Of a stretch of 64,000 nt of DNA, positions 27,654 through 36,115 are shown piece after piece (position 1 is the first letter of the stretch; each line of letters begins with the position of its first letter). The stretch covers positions 1 to 64,000 of the forward strand of contig NZ_JALBYU010000030.1 in assembly GCF_029963765.1 (NCBI RefSeq), read 5' to 3'. The notes under the pieces were generated by a model. It was given only the letters and a program-made list of their open reading frames with translations. It was not told the DNA's origin and did not search any database. Made by a program: the position numbers and the translations under genes. Origin of the DNA: Pseudomonas sp. UYIF39. Its GTDB lineage: Bacteria > Pseudomonadota > Gammaproteobacteria > Pseudomonadales > Pseudomonadaceae.

Positions 27654-28577
27654 TTACCCGCGACCTGGTGCGCCACAGGGCTTGCGGGCAAGCGTCTGAC
27701 TGGGAAGTTCGTTGAACAAGGCCCGATAGCTGCTGGAAAATCGCCCTAAATGCCAAAACGACCAATGCATCGCCACTTCAGCAACGGTGGTGTCCATCGC
27801 TGTGCGGTTGAACAATTCGCGGCGTGCGCTGTTCAGTCGGCGCAAGCGCAGCCAATGGGTCGGGGTCATCCCGGTATAGGCCTTGAATGCATGCTGCAAC
27901 TGACGCAGTGATACCCCGGCGACCTGCGAAAGCTCAAGCAGATTCAGGGTCTCTTCCGGGGCATCAGCCGCCCACTCACCGATGCGCTTCATCACCGATC
28001 GTTCTTCGGCGCGGCGCTGTAAACCTCCGCGATCAAGGCAAACACACGCGTTGTCGAGGATGTACAGGCAGTCTTCGAGCAACTGTTGGGTCAACGCCTC
28101 CTTGCTTGGTGGATCGAGCGTTTGCGCCAGCCGGGTCAACGTCCCGCTGAGCCAGCGACTGAATAACGCGTTCTGCCCCGAATTCAGCGGCGCCATGAAC
28201 AAGCCTTCGAGCCTGGCCACGTTCAAACCGTGACGCTGCACGAACTCCGGACCGAACACCACGGCGATTTCCTGGTAGTTCTCCGGGGTGATCCAGATGT
28301 TGCGGCTTTCGCCATTCAACACGTACAGCGCGTTGTCGCTTCGATCGAAACAGAACGCCAGAGCACCTTCGGGCGCGCTGAAATTCTGCTCGACCCGCGT
28401 GTTCATCTGTTCCTCGTAAATCTCCACGCCTTGCAAGTCCAGGTAACGCACGCGCCCGGCGAAATGCCCCGGTGACATTTGCTGGTAATGCTGCACCCAA
28501 CCCGGTGTGGCGCGGATTTGCTCGGCTACATCGGCGGTGCTGAACGCTTGGACTTGCAGGGGATTGCACGTTGTCAT
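27654..28577 (-). CDS. AraC-family transcriptional regulator
   Basis: The 307-residue regulator has an N-terminal sensory region and a C-terminal AraC double helix-turn-helix (about 205-300; LLELSQVAGVSLRQLQHAFK and VAEVAMHWSFWHLGRFSSSY). It is divergent from the glutamylpolyamine synthetase gene with about 160 bases between starts. That arrangement points to control of the polyamine genes, as with EutR/OruR-like regulators near catabolic operons. The effector is not evident. Confidence 0.87.
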   Translation of the reverse strand: MTTCNPLQVQAFSTADVAEQIRATPGWVQHYQQMSPGHFAGRVRYLDLQGVEIYEEQMNTRVEQNFSAPEGALAFCFDRSDNALYVLNGESRNIWITPENYQEIAVVFGPEFVQRHGLNVARLEGLFMAPLNSGQNALFSRWLSGTLTRLAQTLDPPSKEALTQQLLEDCLYILDNACVCLDRGGLQRRAEERSVMKRIGEWAADAPEETLNLLELSQVAGVSLRQLQHAFKAYTGMTPTHWLRLRRLNSARRELFNRTAMDTTVAEVAMHWSFWHLGRFSSSYRALFNELPSQTLARKPCGAPGRG

Positions 28578-28738
28578 GAGTGACCTTACGCACTCGTTTG
28601 GTGCGTTTTGGTGCTGCTGAAAGTGGATAGATGGAACGTCAAGGCTCGCCCAAGATAGTCGTCAACGCGCCACAGGGGAAGTGTGTGGTGGATGAAACCA
28701 GCCTCCCCGGCGTTAATAAAACCAATAATGAGGTCTAT

Positions 28739-30097
28739 ATGAATGTCCCTTTCGATCAGCTGCTCACGTGGCTGAAAGATCACAAGATTACCGAAGTCGA
28801 GTGTGTGGTCAGCGACTTGACCGGCATCGCACGCGGCAAAATTGCACCCACCAACAAGTTCCTGCATGAGCGAGGCATGCGCCTGCCGGAAAGTGTGCTT
28901 TTGCAAACGGTAACCGGGGACTTTGTCGACGACGATATCTACTACGACCTGCTCGACCCGGCCGACATCGACATGGTGTGCAAGCCCGTCTCTGACGCGG
29001 TGTACGTGATCCCATGGGCCATCGAGCCCACCGCTATCGTGATTCACGACACCTTCGACAAGTTCGGAAACCCGATCGAGCTGTCACCGCGCAACGTGCT
29101 GAAAAAAGTCCTGCAACTGTACACCGACAAAGGCTGGAGGCCGATTGTCGCGCCGGAAATGGAGTTCTACCTGACCCAGCGCTGCGAAGACCCGGACTTG
29201 CCGCTCAAGGCACCGCTGGGTCGTTCGGGCCGTGCGGAAAGTGGTCGTCAGTCGTTTTCCATCGATGCCGCCAACGAATTCGATCCGCTGTTTGAAGACG
29301 TGTACGACTGGTGCGAGCTTCAAGGCCTGGACCTCGATACCTTGATCCACGAAGACGGCCCGGCGCAGATGGAAATCAACTTCCGTCACGGCGACGCGCT
29401 GGATCTGGCCGACCAGATCACCGTGTTCAAACGCACCCTGCGCGAAGCGGCGCTCAAGCACAACGTTACCGCGACCTTCATGGCCAAACCAATTGGCGAT
29501 GAACCCGGCAGCGCCATGCATATCCACCAAAGCGTGGTGGACATCGCCACCAGCCAGCCGATCTTTGCCGATGCCGACGGGCAGATGAGCGAACTGTTCC
29601 TGCACCACATCGGCGGCCTGCAAAAGTACATCCCCAAAGTGCTGCCGATGTTTGCGCCCAACGTCAACTCGTTCCGCCGCTTCCTGCCGGACACGTCGGC
29701 GCCGGTGAACGTCGAATGGGGCGAAGAAAACCGTACTGTGGGTCTGCGTGTGCCGACCTCCACGCCAGACGCGATGCGCGTGGAAAACCGTTTGCCGGGA
29801 GCCGATGCCAACCCTTATCTGGCGATCGCAGCAAGCCTGTTGTGCGGGTATCTGGGCATGGTCGAGCGCATCGAGCCGAGCGCTGCGGTCCAGGGTCGTG
29901 CGTATGAGCGCCGCAATCTGCGCCTGCCGATCACCATCGAAGACGCCCTGACGCAGATGGAAGAATGCGAAACCGTCGGGCGTTATCTGGGTAGCAAGTT
30001 CGTCCGCGGGTATGTCGCGGTCAAGCGCGCCGAACACGAGAACTTCAAGCGCGTGATCAGCTCGTGGGAGCGTGAGTTCCTGCTGCTCAGCGTCTAA
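28739..30097 (+). CDS. puuA: Glutamine synthetase-family gamma-glutamylpolyamine synthetase
   Basis: From the ATG at 28739 (MNVPFDQLLTWLKDHKITEV) the protein has 452 residues. It carries the GS catalytic core with EMEFYLTQR, the EDGPAQMEINFRHGD metal site and MAKPIGDEPGSAMHIHQSV. The short form and neighbours fit PuuA/PauA/SpuI enzymes, which ATP-dependently join glutamate to putrescine or another amine, rather than biosynthetic GlnA. A frame opening at 28631 would add 36 residues without family similarity. Next come a polyamine binding protein and a PuuB-like oxidase. Confidence 0.88.
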   Translation: MNVPFDQLLTWLKDHKITEVECVVSDLTGIARGKIAPTNKFLHERGMRLPESVLLQTVTGDFVDDDIYYDLLDPADIDMVCKPVSDAVYVIPWAIEPTAIVIHDTFDKFGNPIELSPRNVLKKVLQLYTDKGWRPIVAPEMEFYLTQRCEDPDLPLKAPLGRSGRAESGRQSFSIDAANEFDPLFEDVYDWCELQGLDLDTLIHEDGPAQMEINFRHGDALDLADQITVFKRTLREAALKHNVTATFMAKPIGDEPGSAMHIHQSVVDIATSQPIFADADGQMSELFLHHIGGLQKYIPKVLPMFAPNVNSFRRFLPDTSAPVNVEWGEENRTVGLRVPTSTPDAMRVENRLPGADANPYLAIAASLLCGYLGMVERIEPSAAVQGRAYERRNLRLPITIEDALTQMEECETVGRYLGSKFVRGYVAVKRAEHENFKRVISSWEREFLLLSV

Positions 30098-30129
30098 AAC
30101 ATCACAACAACAAAAACAACAACTAACGA

Positions 30130-30156
30130 TCGTTCCCACGCTCTGCGTGGGAACGA
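30130..30156. repeat. Intergenic hairpin repeat, 12-base arms
   Basis: tcgttcccacgc, loop tct, gcgtgggaacga form a perfect hairpin between puuA and the polyamine binding-protein gene. This hairpin is a frequent Pseudomonas intergenic repeat. It lacks a following T-run, so it is more likely an mRNA-stabilising or attenuating element than a full terminator. Confidence 0.8.
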
Positions 30157-30176
30157 ACATTCGAAGAGGTGTCGAT

Positions 30177-31265
30177 ATGCGTCTATTGAAATCCGTGGTT
30201 CCGGTCGCACTGGCGTTATTGTTCAGCGCTGTTGCGCAGGCTCAGCCAACGGTAAGCGTCTACAACTGGACCGATTACATCGGCGAGACCACCCTCGCCG
30301 ACTTCCAGGCGAAAAGCGGGATCAAGGTGATCTACGACGTATTCGATTCCAACGAAACCCTGGAGGGCAAACTGCTCGCCGGTCGCACCGGGTATGACGT
30401 GGTAGTGCCGTCCAACCACTTCCTCGCTCGCCAGGTGAAAGCCGGCGCGTTCCTGAAGCTCGATCGTTCGCAGCTGCCCAACTTCAAGAACCTCGACCCC
30501 AAACTGCTGGCGCTGCTGGAGAAAAACGACCCGGGCAACGAACACTCGGTCCCGTACCTGTGGGGCACTAACGGCATCGGCTACAACGTCGACAAGGTCA
30601 AGCAAGTGCTCGGCATTGACCGTATCGATTCCTGGGCCGTGTTTTTCGAACCGGAGAACCTGAAAAAACTCAGTCAGTGCGGCGTGTCGATGATGGATTC
30701 GGCGGATGAAGTGTTCCCGGCCGTTCTCAATTACATGGGCATGGACCCGCGCAGCGAAAACCCTGAAGACTTCAAAAAAGCCGAAGCCAAGCTGTTGACC
30801 ATCCGCCCTTACATCACCTACTTCCACTCCTCGAAGTACGTTTCAGATTTGGCCAACGGCGACATCTGCGTGGCTTTCGGCTACTCGGGTGACGTGTTCC
30901 AGGCCGCGAACCGGGCCAAGGAAGCCAAGAACGGCGTGAACATCGCCTACGCGATTCCCAAGGAAGGCAGCAACTTGTGGTTCGACCTGTTGGCGATTCC
31001 CGCAGACGCCAGCAACCAGAAAGAGGCGCATGCTTTCATCAACTACTTGCTGGACCCGCAAGTGATTGCCAAGGTCAGTGCGTCAGTCGGTTACGCCAAC
31101 CCGAACCCGGCGTCCAAGCAAGACATGGACCCTGAGCTGGTCAACAACCCTGAGGTTTACCCACCCCAGGCAGTCCTCGACAAGCTCTACATTTCCACCA
31201 CCCCGCCCCAGGCAATCATGCGTTTGATGACCCGTTCCTGGAGCAAAGTGAAGTCCAACCAATGA
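30177..31265 (+). CDS. Polyamine ABC transporter substrate-binding protein, PotF/SpuD type
   Basis: The 362-residue protein has a signal peptide (MRLLKSVVPVALALLFSAVA, cleavage near AQA-Q) and the PotF/SpuD fold (VSVYNWTDYIGETTLADFQ, YDVVVPSNHFLARQVKAGAF, IPKEGSNLWFDLLAIPADA). It should bind putrescine or spermidine in the periplasm. No permease or ATPase is encoded beside it, so it must work with a transporter elsewhere or act as an orphan receptor. The ATG follows GAAGAGGTGTCG. The oxidase gene overlaps its stop by four bases. Confidence 0.9.
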   Translation: MRLLKSVVPVALALLFSAVAQAQPTVSVYNWTDYIGETTLADFQAKSGIKVIYDVFDSNETLEGKLLAGRTGYDVVVPSNHFLARQVKAGAFLKLDRSQLPNFKNLDPKLLALLEKNDPGNEHSVPYLWGTNGIGYNVDKVKQVLGIDRIDSWAVFFEPENLKKLSQCGVSMMDSADEVFPAVLNYMGMDPRSENPEDFKKAEAKLLTIRPYITYFHSSKYVSDLANGDICVAFGYSGDVFQAANRAKEAKNGVNIAYAIPKEGSNLWFDLLAIPADASNQKEAHAFINYLLDPQVIAKVSASVGYANPNPASKQDMDPELVNNPEVYPPQAVLDKLYISTTPPQAIMRLMTRSWSKVKSNQ

Positions 31266-32563
31266 ACCAGTACAGCAACGAACATGCTCGCTCCTATTAC
31301 GCGGCGTCAGCCAATGGAATGGCGCCCTACCCCACACTGGCCACGGATCTTGAGGCCGATGTCTGTGTGATCGGCGCTGGCTTTACCGGCGTTAATACGG
31401 CGATCGAACTGGCGCAGCGCGGGCTCTCGGTGATTCTGCTGGAGGGCCGACGTGTCGGCTGGGGTGCCAGCGGACGCAACGGTGGTCAGTTGATCCGCGG
31501 TATCGGCCATGACGTCAGCGGTTTTGCCCGTCATGTTGGTGAAGAAGGCGTGCGCTACCTTGAGCGTGCGGGCGTCGAGTCGGTAGCGCTCGTGGGCAAC
31601 CGCATTCGCGAACACGGGATTGATTGCGACCTGCGCTGGGGGTTCTGTGAACTGGCCAATACTAAAGCGCAGTTCGCGGCGTTCAAGGCTGAGCAGCAAG
31701 GCCTTGCCGAGTCGGGTTACGCCCACGAAACCCGACTCGTCGGGCCGGAGCAGATCCGTCAGCAGGTGGTGAACTCAGGCGTGTACGCCGGTGGTCTCGT
31801 CGACATGGGCTCGGGTCACTTGCACCCGCTGAATCTGGTTCTTGGCGAAGCGCTATTGGCGCAATCCTTAGGGGTGCAAATTTTCGAGCAGAGCCCGGTG
31901 CTGGAGTTGATCCATGGCAGCACCGTGCAGGTTCGCTGCGCCAGCGGCACCGTGCGCGCCGGCAGTCTGGTGCTGGCGTGCAACGCTCACCTGGAAGAAC
32001 TCGAGCCGAAACTGAGCGGCAAGGTTCTCCCGGCGGGCAGCTACATCATCGCTACCGAGCCGTTGACGCCCGACGTTGCAACGCAATTGATCCCACAGAA
32101 CCTGGCGCTCTGTGACCAGAAAGTCGGCCTGGATTACTACCGGCTCTCGGCGGACCGACGCTTGCTGTTCGGCGGCGCCTGCCATTATTCCGGGCGTGAT
32201 CCGGCGGACATCGAAGCTTACATGCGCCCACAAATGCTCAAGGTCTTCCCGCAGCTCGCCAATGTGCGCATCGACTATCAATGGGGCGGCAAGATTGGCA
32301 TTAGCGCCAATCGCTTCCCACAGGTCGGGCGCTTGAGTCAGCATCCAAACGTGTTTTACGCCCAGGGTTACTCCGGTCATGGACTGAACGTGACCCACTG
32401 GTGCGCAAAGCTGTTGGGTGAAGCGATCCACGTCGGACACAGTCAGGGTTTTGACGTGTTCCGCGCGGTGCCGCACATGACCTTCCCCGGTGGGCCCCTG
32501 CTGCGTTCTCCACTGCTGGCGCTTGGCATGTTCTGGTATCGCCTGCGCGAACTGCTCGGCTGA
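31262..32563 (+). CDS. FAD-dependent gamma-glutamylpolyamine oxidoreductase (PuuB/PauB type)
   Basis: The 433-residue DAO-family flavoprotein has the dinucleotide motif GAGFTGVNTAIELAQRG (about 38-54) and the GRNGGQLIRG phrase typical of PuuB/PauB oxidases. The C-terminal GYSGHGLNVTHWCAKLLGEA closes the FAD site. It probably oxidises the gamma-glutamyl amine made by the upstream synthetase, releasing an aldehyde. Its ATGA start overlap with the binding-protein gene shows translational coupling. The dehydrogenase and hydrolase of the rest of the pathway are not in the window. Confidence 0.88.
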   Translation: MNQYSNEHARSYYAASANGMAPYPTLATDLEADVCVIGAGFTGVNTAIELAQRGLSVILLEGRRVGWGASGRNGGQLIRGIGHDVSGFARHVGEEGVRYLERAGVESVALVGNRIREHGIDCDLRWGFCELANTKAQFAAFKAEQQGLAESGYAHETRLVGPEQIRQQVVNSGVYAGGLVDMGSGHLHPLNLVLGEALLAQSLGVQIFEQSPVLELIHGSTVQVRCASGTVRAGSLVLACNAHLEELEPKLSGKVLPAGSYIIATEPLTPDVATQLIPQNLALCDQKVGLDYYRLSADRRLLFGGACHYSGRDPADIEAYMRPQMLKVFPQLANVRIDYQWGGKIGISANRFPQVGRLSQHPNVFYAQGYSGHGLNVTHWCAKLLGEAIHVGHSQGFDVFRAVPHMTFPGGPLLRSPLLALGMFWYRLRELLG

Positions 32564-32651
32564 TCGTTCAGCCTTTAGATTTGCTCAATCGCTAGGCGCT
32601 TCTATATTGAGGGAGTGCTCTGACTTCCCTGCGTCCTGGCGAGTGCGGCCA

Positions 32652-33248
32652 ATGGCTACGACTGACCCACTGATCATCTGCGAGCACTGCGACTGCGTGT
32701 ATCAAAAAGTCACGCTCGCCAAACATCAGAAAACCCTGTGTACGCGCTGCGGCGGCGTGCTTCAGCGCTATAACGGCCTGACGGTGGAGCAACGTCTGGC
32801 GCTGACCTTCACCGCGTTGATGCTGTGGATTTTCGCCAACTTCTACCCCGTCATGAGCATCAGCCTCAAAGGCCTTAAAAACAGCGCAACACTCTGGGAT
32901 TCGGTGCTGGCCCTGAGTCTGGGGCCGATCACTTTTATCGCCATGGTGGCGGCGATCGCGATGATCGTCGCGCCGATTTTCCAGTTGGTGTTGCTTATCT
33001 GGGTGCTGAGCTACGCCCTCGCCTCCCGTCGCTCGCCCGGTTTCAGGTTCTGCATGCGCTGGCTGGAAACCCTCAGGCCCTGGAGCATGCTGGAGGTCTG
33101 TCTGCTGGGGGCGATGGTGGCGGTCATCAAACTCGCCGGATTGCTGGATGTGCTGCCCGGCATCGGCCTGTTTGCCCTGGCCATTCTCAGTCTGATGATG
33201 ATCCGCATCGCAGGGCGCGACATCCGTGATCTATGGGACATCTTATGA
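32652..33248 (+). CDS. pqiA: PqiA-type membrane protein, first half
   Basis: The 198-residue protein has an N-terminal zinc-ribbon-like pair (CEHCDCVYQ and CTRCGGVLQ, about residues 10-37) followed by four membrane helices, equivalent to one half of the roughly 400-residue E. coli PqiA. It belongs to the Pqi lipid-transport system of the envelope, in the inner membrane. A longer frame from 32490 overlaps the oxidase gene and is rejected. It overlaps the second PqiA-like gene as ATGA. Confidence 0.87.
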   Translation: MATTDPLIICEHCDCVYQKVTLAKHQKTLCTRCGGVLQRYNGLTVEQRLALTFTALMLWIFANFYPVMSISLKGLKNSATLWDSVLALSLGPITFIAMVAAIAMIVAPIFQLVLLIWVLSYALASRRSPGFRFCMRWLETLRPWSMLEVCLLGAMVAVIKLAGLLDVLPGIGLFALAILSLMMIRIAGRDIRDLWDIL

Positions 33249-33901
33249 ACAGGCCCCCAGTGGCGAGTGAACTCAACCTGTGCCTGTGTCATAGCTGCGG
33301 CCTGGCCTGTGACATGACCGATGAACTGCACGAATGCACACGGTGCGGGGCGCCGCTGCATCGGCGCAAAACCAACTCATTGGCCCGGACCTGGGCCTAC
33401 ATGTTCACTGCCCTGGCGTTTTACGTCCCGGCCAATCTGCTGCCAGTGATGAACACCAAGATGGTCGGCAACGGCGCCGATAGCACGATCATGAGCGGTG
33501 TGCTGGAGTTCTGGCAGCACGGCGCCTGGGACATTGCCCTGATTATTTTCATCGCCAGCATCGCGGTGCCGGGCGTCAAGTTCGTCGCCCTGACGCTGTT
33601 ACTGGTGACCGTTCAGCGCGACAGCCAATGGGCGAACAAGCAGCGGTCAACGCTGTACCGTTTCGTCGAGCTCATCGGTTATTGGTCGATGCTCGATGTG
33701 ATTGTGGTCGCCCTGGTGGCCTCACTGGTGAAGTTTCAAGCCCTGGCCGATATCGAACCGCGCCCGGGCATTCTGTTCTTTGGCCTGGTGGTGGTCTTCA
33801 CCATGCTGTCAGCAATGAGTTTCGACCCACGCCTGATCTGGGATAAAGAAGAGCGGGACAACCCAAACGAGGAGGTCAAGGATGAAGTCGCAAGTCACTG
33901 A
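33245..33901 (+). CDS. pqiA: PqiA-type membrane protein, second half
   Basis: The 218-residue protein repeats the architecture of the preceding gene: two cysteine pairs (CHSCGLACD, CTRCGAPLH) and four membrane helices with FYVPANLLPVMNTKMVG. Together the two genes correspond to a single PqiA in enterics, so PqiA is split here. It overlaps the PqiB gene by 20 bases. It is an inner-membrane partner of the MCE protein. Confidence 0.87.
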   Translation: MNRPPVASELNLCLCHSCGLACDMTDELHECTRCGAPLHRRKTNSLARTWAYMFTALAFYVPANLLPVMNTKMVGNGADSTIMSGVLEFWQHGAWDIALIIFIASIAVPGVKFVALTLLLVTVQRDSQWANKQRSTLYRFVELIGYWSMLDVIVVALVASLVKFQALADIEPRPGILFFGLVVVFTMLSAMSFDPRLIWDKEERDNPNEEVKDEVASH

Positions 33902-35537
33902 CGGGCCGCAAATACCCGGCCACGCCCCTGTCAAAACCCGTCGTTTCAGCGTTTCGCTGGTATGGATCGTGCCGATCGTCGCGGTGCTGGTGGGGATTTC
34001 CCTGGTCGTACACACCATGATGCAGGAAGGTCCGACCATTACCGTCACGTTCAAGACCGGCAGCGGCCTGACGGCCAACAAGACCGAAGTCAAATACCGC
34101 AACGTGGTGATCGGGCAAGTCTCGGATGTGGAGCTGAGCAACGATCAGAAAAGCGTCAACGCCACCATCAAACTGTCCAAGCAGGCGGAAAGTTTCACCC
34201 GCGAAGACTCGCAATTCTGGGTCGTGCGTCCGCGCATTGGCGCTGGCGGGGTGTCGGGTATCGATACCCTGCTGTCCGGGGATTACATTGGCGCCGACAT
34301 CGGGCAGGCCAACGCTCGTGCAAAAAACTTTACCGGCCTGGAAAACCCGCCGCCGATCACCTATGGCGAACCGGGTAAGCGCTTCAACCTGCACACCGAA
34401 GACCTCGGCTCGCTGGACATCGGCTCTCCGGTTTATTACCGCAAGATTCCAGTAGGTCAAGTGGTGGCTTATGCCCTGGACGCCAACGGTAAAGGGGTCA
34501 ACATCGAAGTGTTCGTCCACGCGCCCAACGATGCCTACGTCACTGAAAACACCCGATTCTGGAACGCCAGCGGGATCGACGTGAACGTTGGCGCCGATGG
34601 CTTTTCGGTAAAAACCGAGTCGCTGTCATCGATCCTGGTGGGCGGCATCGCCTTCCGTGCTCCGGAATACAGCCCTAACGATCAACCGGCCGCCGAGGAC
34701 AAAGCCTTCGACCTGTTCGAAGACCAGCTAACTGCGCTCGCCCCGCCCAGCGGCAAGGGGCAATTCTTGAGTTTGCGTTTCGATCAAGCCTTGCGCGGGC
34801 TCAAGGTCGGTGCACCGGTGGAATTCCTTGGCATCGAGTTCGGCAGAGTGGTGTCGGTCAATCTGGATTTCGACGCAAAAAAACGCAGTTTCCCGGTCAA
34901 TGTCGGCATCGTGATCTACCCGCAACGACTCGGCCAGGCCCACACCAAAATGCTCGAGGTCTTGAAGCATGACCCCAATGACGAAGCCGCGGGCGTGCGG
35001 CTGATGGGCAGTTTCATCGACAATGGTCTGCGGGCTCAGGCCCGCAGTGGCAATCTGTTGACCGGTCAACTCTACATCGCGCTCGACTTCTACCCCAAAG
35101 CGGAGAAAGTCGTGTTCGATCCGACCGCCCGTCCAGTTTCTATCCCAACCCTTCCTGGCAGCCTCGAACAATTGCAGGAAAAACTGGAGGGCATGGTCAA
35201 CAAGATCAACCAACTGCCAATTGAACGCATCGCCGGTAACCTCGACAGCAACCTCGTCGAACTTCGCAAAGGCCTGGCGCAATTCAACGCCAAGACCCTG
35301 CCCGGCGTGCAGACCACCCTGGCGGACGTCAGCAAGACGCTGCAATCGGCCAGTTCGACCTTGGCCGAAGGCTCGCCGCAACGCGAACAATTAAGCCAGA
35401 CCCTCGACGAACTCGGGCGTATGTCGCGCTCCTTGCGTGAACTCTCGGATTACCTGGGACGCCATCCGGAATCGCTGATTCGCGGTCGTCCCGACAATGC
35501 TGCGCCGATGGACCTGCAGGGGCCGCCGCGCAAATGA
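33882..35537 (+). CDS. pqiB: PqiB, MCE-domain intermembrane lipid transport protein
   Basis: The 551-residue protein has one N-terminal membrane helix (about 27-45, VSLVWIVPIVAVLVGISLVV) and then repeated MCE domains (ITVTFKTGSGLTANKTEVKY; FNLHTEDLGSLDIGSPVYYR; LSLRFDQALRGLKVGAPVEF). A C-terminal helical tail follows (about 420-540). It matches PqiB in length and order and forms a periplasm-spanning tube for lipids. It lies between the pqiA genes and the lipoprotein gene pqiC in one operon. Confidence 0.92.
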   Translation: MKSQVTDGPQIPGHAPVKTRRFSVSLVWIVPIVAVLVGISLVVHTMMQEGPTITVTFKTGSGLTANKTEVKYRNVVIGQVSDVELSNDQKSVNATIKLSKQAESFTREDSQFWVVRPRIGAGGVSGIDTLLSGDYIGADIGQANARAKNFTGLENPPPITYGEPGKRFNLHTEDLGSLDIGSPVYYRKIPVGQVVAYALDANGKGVNIEVFVHAPNDAYVTENTRFWNASGIDVNVGADGFSVKTESLSSILVGGIAFRAPEYSPNDQPAAEDKAFDLFEDQLTALAPPSGKGQFLSLRFDQALRGLKVGAPVEFLGIEFGRVVSVNLDFDAKKRSFPVNVGIVIYPQRLGQAHTKMLEVLKHDPNDEAAGVRLMGSFIDNGLRAQARSGNLLTGQLYIALDFYPKAEKVVFDPTARPVSIPTLPGSLEQLQEKLEGMVNKINQLPIERIAGNLDSNLVELRKGLAQFNAKTLPGVQTTLADVSKTLQSASSTLAEGSPQREQLSQTLDELGRMSRSLRELSDYLGRHPESLIRGRPDNAAPMDLQGPPRK

Positions 35538-35554
35538 CCACAGGAGCATCACTC

Positions 35555-36115
35555 ATGGTTTATCCGCTGAAGATCAGCTTGGTCACTGCATTGTTGCTAC
35601 TCACGGCGTGCCGCAGTGAGCCTATTCAATTCCACACCCTGACCCCGGCTCAACCGAGCGGTAATTCAAGAACCAGCGCTGCGGATATCCAGATCGAGGG
35701 GCTCAGCGTCCCTCCCCAGGTCGACCGCCCGCAAATCGTCATTCGCCAGGGCAACAGCGGCCTGGCGATCCTCGAAACCGAGTGGTGGGGCGCGAGCCTG
35801 TCGGATGAGTTGCGCAGTGCCTTGGTCGATCAACTGGTCAACAGCAATCCCCAGCGCAAGGTATCGGTGCGGCTGGACGTGCAACGTTTTGATTCGATTC
35901 CCGGGCAGTACGCACTGATTGACGTCAAATGGCGCCTGCGCCATTTCGGCGAAAGCGATAACGCGCTGATCACTTGTCGCAGCACGTTGCAGACACCGTC
36001 AGGGCCTTCCATCGATGAACTGGTGACCGCCCAACAGAACAACGTCAAACGCCTGGCCGCGTTGATCAATCAGGCCGCTTCCGGTACATCAAGGGGTTGT
36101 CCAGCGGCTCAATAA
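35555..36115 (+). CDS. pqiC: PqiC (YmbA-like) outer-membrane lipoprotein
   Basis: The 186-residue protein has a lipoprotein signal (LVTALLLLTAC; lipobox LTAC) and the ABC-type auxiliary domain (IQFHTLTPA, LSVPPQVDRPQIVIRQG). It anchors the outer-membrane end of the PqiB tube. The start at 35555 has AGGAG eight bases upstream; an ATGA-overlap start at 35534 is possible. Its last 50 bases overlap the convergent histidine-kinase gene. Confidence 0.87.
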   Translation: MVYPLKISLVTALLLLTACRSEPIQFHTLTPAQPSGNSRTSAADIQIEGLSVPPQVDRPQIVIRQGNSGLAILETEWWGASLSDELRSALVDQLVNSNPQRKVSVRLDVQRFDSIPGQYALIDVKWRLRHFGESDNALITCRSTLQTPSGPSIDELVTAQQNNVKRLAALINQAASGTSRGCPAAQ

